DNA from: a virus
Direction: 5' to 3' (one strand)
IMG/VR virus record: IMGVR_UViG_3300035180_001890
Span: 1 to 25,610 of that record
Length of the DNA stretch: 25,610 nt
Shown here: positions 20,626-25,610 of the stretch, in pieces
How positions within the stretch are numbered: the first letter of the stretch is position 1
Layout: the number at the start of each line of letters is the position of its first letter
The notes under the pieces: model-generated
What the model was told of the DNA's origin: nothing
What the model saw: only the letters and a program-made list of their open reading frames with translations
The model's database searches: none
Made by a program: the position numbers and the translations under genes

Positions 20626-20993
20626 TTTGAATACACTCTCATACATTCGCGCATTGTATTATCATGAATTTCAAGAACTTTAGGAATGCTGCCATGCTTC
20701 ATAACATGCCGAGCATCAGAAAGCATTGAACCAGATGTATATGGTAATGTTGTAGCTATTTTTAATGAACTATTTCCAAAACCATTTTTAGATTTTCCCG
20801 CTAAAACAGCCTCCACCCAACTACGATCATGGGCTCTCGCTAACTCATCAACTGTTACAGGATCTGGAACAATAATATCAATTGCAAATTGACGTTGCCA
20901 AGATCCCACAACTTTTATAGGTTTAGCACTACTAGGTGAAGGTAACTCAGAATCAGCAACCATTACAGGTGAATAAAAAACACGTATATTCAT
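20622..20993 (-). CDS. truncated histone-deacetylase-fold protein (arginase/HDAC superfamily)
   Basis: The first about 100 residues match the start of HDAC / acetylpolyamine-hydrolase-like proteins: MNIRVFYSPVMV, SSAKPIKVVGSW, PDPVTVDELARAHDRSWVEA, VLAGKSKNGFGN and TTLPYTSGSMLSDARHVMKH. In full-length members this is followed by GxxHHA and the zinc-binding Asp/His residues, about 200 residues more. Here it jumps to a short end (PKVLEIHDNTMRECMRVYSK) that could be the family's C-terminal helix, so an in-frame internal deletion is likely. No catalytic residues remain, and deacetylase activity is not expected. It is coupled by ATGA with the next gene. Confidence 0.5.
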   Translation of the reverse strand: MNIRVFYSPVMVADSELPSPSSAKPIKVVGSWQRQFAIDIIVPDPVTVDELARAHDRSWVEAVLAGKSKNGFGNSSLKIATTLPYTSGSMLSDARHVMKHGSIPKVLEIHDNTMRECMRVYSK

Positions 20994-20994
20994 A

Positions 20995-21711
20995 TTACAC
21001 TTCGATAATTTGATAAGTTACAGCCGCATTACTTACTAGTATACCATTACGAACAGTCAAACCATGTGATTCATGTATATGACCACATAGATAGGCCATT
21101 GGCATCATATCTTTGTTTATTTTGTAATCCAAAGCATTTACCATCGCAGTGTTGCCAAGTATTTGGTTACTATAAGAGACATCCAAACATTTATAAATTG
21201 GAGCATGACAAACTAATACGTCAACATGAGTTTGATTAAGAACCTCAACCATTTTATCAATTTCAGTCGTCATTTCAGGGAGTTCACGTTCATAATTCCA
21301 TATATTACCACCAATGGCAGGGATATATGGAAAACCATAGAAATTAACCCCCATATGATTTACAACTTTATCATGCAAATTAATAGCAGCAACTCCTTCA
21401 GAGTTTAGAAAATTAACTACCATATCAGGATCAGCGAAATCATGATTTCCAAAAGTAAAGAATATGGTATGACCTTGAAGTTGCTGCTTCAGCTCTTTGA
21501 CATTATTTTGTAGCCACTGCATTTGGAATACTGCTTCTTGAACTTTATTTCCAGACATAACAGCTGGGCTATTGGGAAAGAAATCTCCAGAATGTACAAC
21601 GCAATCATATTTGCCATGAAGACGCGGGATACCACCATGAGTATCACTGGCATGACATATACGTAGTCTATAATTTTTAGCTATACTATCTGAAATTCTT
21701 CTTATTTTCAT
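20995..21711 (-). CDS. calcineurin-like metallophosphoesterase
   Basis: The 238-residue product has the motifs of the family in order: CHASDTHGG (D-x-H), VVHSGDFFP (GD), TFGNHDFADP (GNHD), LVCHAPIY and CGHIHESHG (GHxH). These bind two metal ions in phosphoesterases that act on mono- and diesters. The length fits small stand-alone phage and bacterial members. Its ATG overlaps the upstream stop (ATGA). The substrate cannot be told; RNA or nucleotide phosphoester cleavage is possible. Confidence 0.92.
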   Translation of the reverse strand: MKIRRISDSIAKNYRLRICHASDTHGGIPRLHGKYDCVVHSGDFFPNSPAVMSGNKVQEAVFQMQWLQNNVKELKQQLQGHTIFFTFGNHDFADPDMVVNFLNSEGVAAINLHDKVVNHMGVNFYGFPYIPAIGGNIWNYERELPEMTTEIDKMVEVLNQTHVDVLVCHAPIYKCLDVSYSNQILGNTAMVNALDYKINKDMMPMAYLCGHIHESHGLTVRNGILVSNAAVTYQIIEV

Positions 21712-21914
21712 TCTAGATCCAGCTTTACAGAGACTCCGTTTATAACGGGTGGCACTATTTTGCGAACAGTGTTATTCAAATTTTTTACATGAATAACAAC
21801 CGAATATCCATCATTAGGACTCATTGCAACGGCACTTGACCCATACCATGCATATTGAGAAAGTTTCATCTTTATACTAAGGCGAGCCTGATTTGCTTCT
21901 ACAAAAGTTGCCAT
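21708..21914 (-). CDS. hypothetical protein (68 aa)
   Basis: A small, beta-rich protein (SQYAWYGSSAVAMSPNDGYS, then VRKIVPPVINGVSVKLDLE) of unrecognised family. AAGGAATAATT before the ATG is a fair ribosome-binding site. It is coupled with the phosphoesterase gene by a 4-nt overlap. Confidence 0.65.
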   Translation of the reverse strand: MATFVEANQARLSIKMKLSQYAWYGSSAVAMSPNDGYSVVIHVKNLNNTVRKIVPPVINGVSVKLDLE

Positions 21915-21923
21915 AATTATTCC

Positions 21924-22433
21924 TTACTTACGGGGAAACAAAGAAGGTTGTGCATTAAACAATGCAGCCCACTGATCCTTTGCAGGGAGAATAGCGGGAG
22001 CTGTCACATTAACCGATACTGGAGACGAAACACTTACATTTCCATTAGCAGAAACTGTAACAGAAGCAACTCCAGTTGGGCCTTGAGCACCAGTTGGTCC
22101 AGTAGCTCCAGTTAGGCCCGTATTTACAGATCCTTGGGATCGCTTTTGAGCATCATACTTATTATCCAAATCCCATGCGTCACTCAAAGGATGATATAAC
22201 AGCGCTTCAGCAGTCGTTCCATCCGTTAATGTAACAGTAATTGGAGACCGCGCCCAACCAGCAGGCTCAATAGTAGTGCTAAATAAACCACGAACAGCAT
22301 CTCTTACATCCCGATGCCTCGCCAAAGGAAGTGACATTTTCACTTTATTGCTAACATCTAGAGCAGTGAAAAGATCCCCATTTTGCATAAAGGTTTGAAC
22401 CGTTGAAAGAACTTCATTATCTAACGTAATCAT
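21924..22433 (-). CDS. protein with a collagen-like GXY segment (169 aa)
   Basis: The start at 22433 is chosen for AGGAGATTAATT just before it; the frame opens earlier at 22469 without such a site. The N-terminal half (LDNEVLSTVQTFMQNGDLFT, then ALDVSNKVKMSLPLARHRDV) resembles a small winged-helix-like domain. A short collagen-like stretch follows (GLTGATGPTGAQGPTG). The C-terminal part is Ser/Val-rich and ends with AKDQWAALFNAQPSLFPRK. No family is recognised. GXY repeats are common in phage structural proteins, but the neighbours here do not suggest virion function. Confidence 0.7.
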   Translation of the reverse strand: MITLDNEVLSTVQTFMQNGDLFTALDVSNKVKMSLPLARHRDVRDAVRGLFSTTIEPAGWARSPITVTLTDGTTAEALLYHPLSDAWDLDNKYDAQKRSQGSVNTGLTGATGPTGAQGPTGVASVTVSANGNVSVSSPVSVNVTAPAILPAKDQWAALFNAQPSLFPRK

Positions 22434-22510
22434 AATTAATCTCCTGTTGATTGGAACGCTATGTCCCATAATATGTATCTTTTTAAATTAAAAGCAAGCA
22501 AAAAGTAAAA

Positions 22511-22975
22511 TTAAAAATTGAAAAGTGCATCTAGTACGTCTCTTTTTTCATCAATCAGATCTGCTCTAACTTTCATTAGAGTTTTACCTAACATATTTTT
22601 ACCAGAGCCATCAATACCACAGCCCCAATAATAATCTATTGGAGAGTCTTCAATAAGTTCTTGATTACCAGTTTTCATTAGCTGGCTGCGTAAAGCATGA
22701 TTTTGAACAAACTTTGCAAGAACACATTCATACATAATCTGGTCTTTTACTTGATCCCAGTCTTTACGCATCTTAACTTTTTGTCCAAGGTCTCTGGCCT
22801 CTCTTGGAGATTTAGCTTGCCAAATAGCATTCGCTTCTTCTGGTAGAATTGCTTTAGCTGCTTGATATGGGGCCTCAACATTATTCCACCATCTACCATA
22901 AATAAACATTGGGGCCTTCTTAAAGTTATTTAGAAAACCATATGTTTCATTTGTTTTATAGAATTTTATGGTCAT
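22511..22975 (-). CDS. NADAR-domain protein (YbiA/DUF1768), predicted ADP-ribose glycohydrolase
   Basis: The 154-residue product is one NADAR domain: IKFYKTNETYGFLNNFKKAP, NNVEAPYQAAKAILPEEA, then SPREARDLGQKV and DYYWGCGIDGSGKNMLGKTL followed by MKVR. NADAR proteins act on ADP-ribose-linked substrates, and members reverse guanine ADP-ribosylation of nucleic acid. The usual His after the Glu (EH) is Ala here (VEAPYQ), while Glu and the Y-W-G-C-G block are kept. It is the last gene of the operon that starts with the PARP, and its start lies next to the previous stop (TAAATG). The role as eraser or salvage enzyme is inferred. Confidence 0.92.
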   Translation of the reverse strand: MTIKFYKTNETYGFLNNFKKAPMFIYGRWWNNVEAPYQAAKAILPEEANAIWQAKSPREARDLGQKVKMRKDWDQVKDQIMYECVLAKFVQNHALRSQLMKTGNQELIEDSPIDYYWGCGIDGSGKNMLGKTLMKVRADLIDEKRDVLDALFNF

Positions 22976-23164
22976 TTATCCACACCAGCTCGATAACCAG
23001 CCAGAAGCACATTGAACTTCTTTTTCAAATTCTTGCATGGCTTCATCCATTTCATATTGCCATCGCATATAATTGGCTGCCATATTAATCTTTTTCAAAA
23101 GAGATGTGGCTTCTGCCATTTCTTTTCTAAGTTGTTCCCAATCATAATAAAGGTCATCTGACAT
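22976..23164 (-). CDS. short helical protein between macro and NADAR genes (62 aa)
   Basis: The product (MSDDLYYDWEQLRKEMAEAT, ending CASGWLSSWCG) is a predicted amphipathic helix or coiled coil with a Trp/Cys-rich end. The family is not recognised. Its ATG overlaps the macro-domain stop (TAATG), so it is translated with the ADP-ribose genes and could be an accessory part. Confidence 0.65.
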   Translation of the reverse strand: MSDDLYYDWEQLRKEMAEATSLLKKINMAANYMRWQYEMDEAMQEFEKEVQCASGWLSSWCG

Positions 23165-23646
23165 TATTCGTCTCCCTCACGTTGATAAATAAACACTTTG
23201 GCACCTTGAGTTTTTTCAAGATAGATTGCAAAATTAGTTAGAGTTCCCAAATAATTTTCCCAAATACCACCAGCAGCTCCACAGCCAACACGCCAGGGGA
23301 ATGCTAAACTTTCCAAATTAGGAATCTTAGCAATCTCTAGTAAACATTTATGAAAAAATTTTTCTCTAACAAGAGTTCCATCTTTAGAAGATGTTGGATA
23401 TTTTGGACTACCAGGATAATATTGACCTAACATATTAATTACATATCGTTGGTCTTGACCGTTCCCACGTATTTCAATGGTTCCGGGTTGATTAGGCTCA
23501 GTTCTTCCAGAATAAATATCAGCATATGGATATTTTGTAAAAACATCTTTAGATAAATGGGCGGCTTTATTAGTAACACAATTACATTGATGACAAAGAT
23601 ATTTTTCCTTTGCATCAAAAATGTCACCAGTTATAATTTGAATCAT
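23164..23646 (-). CDS. macro-domain protein (ADP-ribose binding/hydrolysing)
   Basis: The 160-residue product is a stand-alone macro domain: MIQIITGDIFDAKEKYLCHQ, CNCVTNKAAHLSKDVFTKYP, PGTIEI, YVINMLGQYYPG, then LAFPWRVGCGAAGGIWENYL. The first GDIF and the late VGCGAAGG loops line the ADP-ribose pocket. The layout resembles the ALC1/TARG1/Poa1p-like group, some of which remove ADP-ribose from proteins, DNA or ADP-ribose-1''-phosphate. It overlaps both neighbours by 1-4 nt (ATG in TAATG). Reader or eraser of modification made by the PARP upstream is inferred. Confidence 0.9.
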   Translation of the reverse strand: MIQIITGDIFDAKEKYLCHQCNCVTNKAAHLSKDVFTKYPYADIYSGRTEPNQPGTIEIRGNGQDQRYVINMLGQYYPGSPKYPTSSKDGTLVREKFFHKCLLEIAKIPNLESLAFPWRVGCGAAGGIWENYLGTLTNFAIYLEKTQGAKVFIYQREGDE

Positions 23647-24134
23647 TAAAGAGATCCATTATCAAAATTTATTTCTTCTTCTGAAACTGGAATAACCATT
23701 TCTCTAAAAGAATTGGCATATTTTAAATACTCTTTTGATGGAGCATTTGCAAAAAACATTTTCCACTCATATGGCCTTCCATTTTTGTGTTGTTCTAACA
23801 AATACGGAAATTTTAGTTCATATTCATGTAATAGTCTTTTATTTATATCACCATCATGAGTCTCAACCAAGATTCTTTGGAATTCATTGGAAGCAGAATC
23901 GAATCTTTCAATCCATAATGATGAATTAGAAATCTCAATAGTTTGAAAATAAAAAAACTAAACCCGAATTTTGTTTAATTATTTTTTCAAGGCACAATCC
24001 CGGACCATTTTTCTGACCAAATGAAAAATCAAATGAATCTAAATAATTAACATCTGATGAATCTATATTAAAAAATTTCCCAATTTCATTTGGGGGCCGA
24101 AAACTGTAACCCTGTAATCATACCAATTACTCAT
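23646..24134 (-). pseudogene. broken gene for an about 160-residue protein (two frameshifts)
   Basis: The reading starts MSNWYDYRVTVFGP at an ATG (24134) right behind the stop of the 58-residue gene, then hits a stop. Pieces in two other frames follow: NEIGKFFNIDSSDVNYLDSF to GLVFLFSNY, and FQTIEISNSSLWIERFDSAS to a TAA overlapping the macro start. One C added to the C5 run (24092-24096) and one T removed from the T7 run (23951-23957) join all three into about 160 residues. The start resembles phage proteins of the MSNW / Api92 (DUF1281-like) type with a ferredoxin-like fold. The only intact late part is a TTG-started frame from 23870. Either real decay or homopolymer sequencing error. Confidence 0.65.
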
Positions 24135-24135
24135 T

Positions 24136-24312
24136 TTACCACCAATTAGGTACAGATCGTTTAGTCCATTTTGCAATATATGCTTTATCTCCACGATAGT
24201 AATTTCTATATGATTCTACCGGATTAAACGCCTGTCTAACATCTTCTGGCATTCCAGGATCCCATTGACAATCAAACACTTTCATAGTCTTAAAATTATT
24301 CATTGTATTCAT
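24136..24312 (-). CDS. small hypothetical protein, MKVFDCQ family (58 aa)
   Basis: The ATG at 24312 overlaps the upstream stop (GGATGA). The product has FKTMKVFDCQWDPGMPEDVR and ends SVPNWW. The first motif is shared with the 83-residue product at 24637-24888 (FTMTKVVDCQKNMPEEIKRA), and both end in a Trp pair, so the two are paralogues. No known family is recognised. Confidence 0.65.
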   Translation of the reverse strand: MNTMNNFKTMKVFDCQWDPGMPEDVRQAFNPVESYRNYYRGDKAYIAKWTKRSVPNWW

Positions 24313-24635
24313 CCAAGTGAAGTACAAAGCCACCAACCAATAGCGGCATTTACTATGTTATGTTCATCTGCCCAAGTCATAAGTTCCGTTTCCCACTCTT
24401 CAGGGGCAATAAGTTTTTCAGGACTAATCATTTGTGAGCATGAACACCAAGAAACAGCACTAATTTTACTATCTTTAACTATAATGAAAGTTTCCATTTC
24501 ACTAAATGCATCGCCTGCCCACATCATATCAAGATGATTTGGTAGCTGTAACTTGCCTTCATTTATATCTTCTAAAAGTTTAGAGTCTGTTAATGGAAAT
24601 CCATAACCAAGGTCTCCGTGCCAATCTGTGCTCAT
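24309..24635 (-). CDS. hypothetical protein (108 aa)
   Basis: The product begins MSTDWHGDLGYGFPLTDSKL and contains ETFIIVKDSKISAVSWCSCS, then a Trp-rich end (WADEHNIVNAAIGWWLCTSL). A compact alpha/beta fold is likely, but no family is recognised. GGTGGTAAA precedes the start; the gene is coupled with both neighbours in the PARP operon. Confidence 0.7.
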   Translation of the reverse strand: MSTDWHGDLGYGFPLTDSKLLEDINEGKLQLPNHLDMMWAGDAFSEMETFIIVKDSKISAVSWCSCSQMISPEKLIAPEEWETELMTWADEHNIVNAAIGWWLCTSLG

Positions 24636-24636
24636 T

Positions 24637-24888
24637 TTACCACCAATGAAGAACTAATACACGTTCTACCTCTTTAAAATTTTGAAGAAACCAATCATCA
24701 ACTACTTTTCTTTGTTGTTGAAAATAATCATCATCTTCATAAATTATCTGATCTCTGCCAGCAATCCAATAAATGAAACTATCATTTGATAACGGATCCT
24801 CGCCATAACTCTCAAATAAAGCCCGCTTAATTTCTTCAGGCATATTCTTTTGACAATCAACAACTTTAGTCATTGTAAATGGTTCCAT
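24637..24888 (-). CDS. small hypothetical protein, MKVFDCQ-related (83 aa)
   Basis: The product (MEPFTMTKVVDCQKNMPEEI, later SFIYWIAGRDQIIYEDDDYF, ending VLHWW) is acidic and shares its N-terminal motif and terminal Trp pair with the 58-residue protein. Its ATG overlaps the PARP stop (TAATG), so it is translated directly after PARP. Function unknown; a PARP-associated accessory role is inferred. Confidence 0.7.
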   Translation of the reverse strand: MEPFTMTKVVDCQKNMPEEIKRALFESYGEDPLSNDSFIYWIAGRDQIIYEDDDYFQQQRKVVDDWFLQNFKEVERVLVLHWW

Positions 24889-25610
24889 TACTTTACCTGC
24901 GTCTCAAATTCAATGATGTATCGAATATTATGTTGCTGGCCCTTACCAGTAGCAGTATAGGTAATCATTTCATCATTTATAACTCCGCCTTGACCGGCTT
25001 TTGCCCATACACTGTGATATGGTTTGATGTTATTGGCATTATAATAATAAGAGCCGGTCGCCATTTTCTGGTTTCCAAAAGCTACATCACATAATAAAAG
25101 ATATGCTGTTTTATTATTTCCTTGTGCCCAATATGAACCCCTAACATCACAATAGTTAATTGATTTTGACGAAGATGAAGCAAAATAACAACCATCTCCA
25201 AACATTGAGCCGGCATGTGCGACACCGGAAGGACGAATTAGAAGTCCTTTAGTAGTAATACCAATCATATTGGCTCGACGAGTGCCGTGCCAACCTGGAA
25301 GAATGTTAGCATTCTTGTAAAGAGATACTAGATCCTTGGGAACATCTTCTCGTTGTGCTAGCAACTTAGCATAAACTTCTGATGGAACATATTTTCCACA
25401 TTCTTTAGCAATCTTTTCAGAAGCTTCAAGCCAATTCTTCTCTTCTCCATGACGATTAACCTTGAAGACTTTGTGAGTCTTAAGCTTACCAAGCCCACCA
25501 TGATTAGAGGCACGAGTACCATTAAGCATTGCATCAATCCATTTGAAAGTAGGAGATGCTGAATCTACAAATTCTAGGTCCGCATTCAAAGTAGCATACT
25601 GAGAATCAAC
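24888..25610 (-). CDS. PARP-type ADP-ribosyltransferase (partial, 5' end outside window)
   Basis: The frame stays open to the right edge (…VDSQYATLNADL), so the true start is outside; only about 240 residues are visible. The catalytic domain shows WHGTRRANMIGI (the NAD-binding His), GSMFGDGCYFASSSSKS (the Tyr) and INDEMITY, whose Glu aligns with Glu988 of human PARP1 (NEYIVY). The H-Y-E triad is thus present, which fits active transferase. VFKVNR plus a charged helix precede the domain, as in PARP1-like enzymes. A WGR or other domain may lie outside the window. PARPs move ADP-ribose from NAD+ to proteins or nucleic acids. It heads (in the window) an operon with macro and NADAR genes. Confidence 0.93.
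   Translation of the reverse strand, partial: VDSQYATLNADLEFVDSASPTFKWIDAMLNGTRASNHGGLGKLKTHKVFKVNRHGEEKNWLEASEKIAKECGKYVPSEVYAKLLAQREDVPKDLVSLYKNANILPGWHGTRRANMIGITTKGLLIRPSGVAHAGSMFGDGCYFASSSSKSINYCDVRGSYWAQGNNKTAYLLLCDVAFGNQKMATGSYYYNANNIKPYHSVWAKAGQGGVINDEMITYTATGKGQQHNIRYIIEFETQVK

Noticed and set aside
1-25610. CRISPR array or large direct repeats
   Set aside because: No regularly spaced repeats of 20-40 bp were seen; the only clear tandem repeat is the 11-bp duplication.

Overview
The window looks like part of a large double-stranded DNA tailed-phage genome. It is AT-rich and densely packed, almost all genes lie on the minus strand with 1-4 nt start/stop overlaps, and it carries phage hallmarks: an rIIA/rIIB pair, a MoxR ATPase / VWA-metallopeptidase module, an inteinated ATPase, free-standing HNH and GIY-YIG endonucleases, and a block of nine tRNA genes. 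The many metabolic and nucleic-acid-repair genes suggest a jumbo-type myovirus. The host cannot be named from this stretch.

Layout, left to right (minus strand unless stated). 1-83: a promoter for a gene leaving the left edge. 84-2276: a MoxR-like AAA+ ATPase whose P-loop is split by a 361-residue class 3 intein. 2330-5709: small unknown proteins, a gene truncated by an 11-bp tandem duplication, an A-type Fe-S carrier, a membrane-anchored protein and an RlaP-type nucleotidyltransferase. 5754-7029: a plus-strand HNH endonuclease, a small protein with a doubtful 5' end, and the decayed remains of a second plus-strand endonuclease. 7026-9513: a second A-type Fe-S carrier, a small protein, adenylosuccinate synthetase, a plus-strand GIY-YIG endonuclease and a Cys-rich mini-protein. 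9581-12598: rIIB and rIIA behind a strong sigma70-like promoter. 12686-16460: an unknown protein, a DUF3307-like membrane protein, a 23-residue membrane peptide, the VWA metallopeptidase and an intein-free MoxR ATPase with its own promoter. 16577-17759: two small proteins and a Nudix hydrolase. 17780-19341: nine minus-strand tRNAs (Arg x3, Glu x2, His, Leu x2 and one of uncertain identity), a frameshifted DUF4031-like gene, a plus-strand Lys-rich protein and a gutted HNH endonuclease. 19362-22433: small unknown proteins, a histone-deacetylase-fold fragment, a calcineurin-like phosphoesterase and a collagen-motif protein. 22511-25610: a tightly coupled operon with a PARP-type ADP-ribosyltransferase (running off the right edge), four small or broken genes, a macro-domain protein, a short helical protein and a NADAR-domain protein.

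The most coherent system is the last one. It has a predicted ADP-ribose writer (PARP, apparently intact H-Y-E triad) and two predicted readers or erasers (macro, NADAR) in one translationally coupled operon, with small paralogous proteins of unknown function between them; a Nudix hydrolase lies further along. The MoxR/VWA module is the second: two MoxR paralogues in one window, only one of them invaded by an intein, and that intein has the W-C-T signature of the rare class 3 mechanism. Selfish elements (intein, HNH, GIY-YIG, two endonuclease relics) are frequent, and apart from the intein and one relic they sit on the plus strand against the direction of the phage genes. Several genes look broken at homopolymer runs, which could be real decay or sequencing error.
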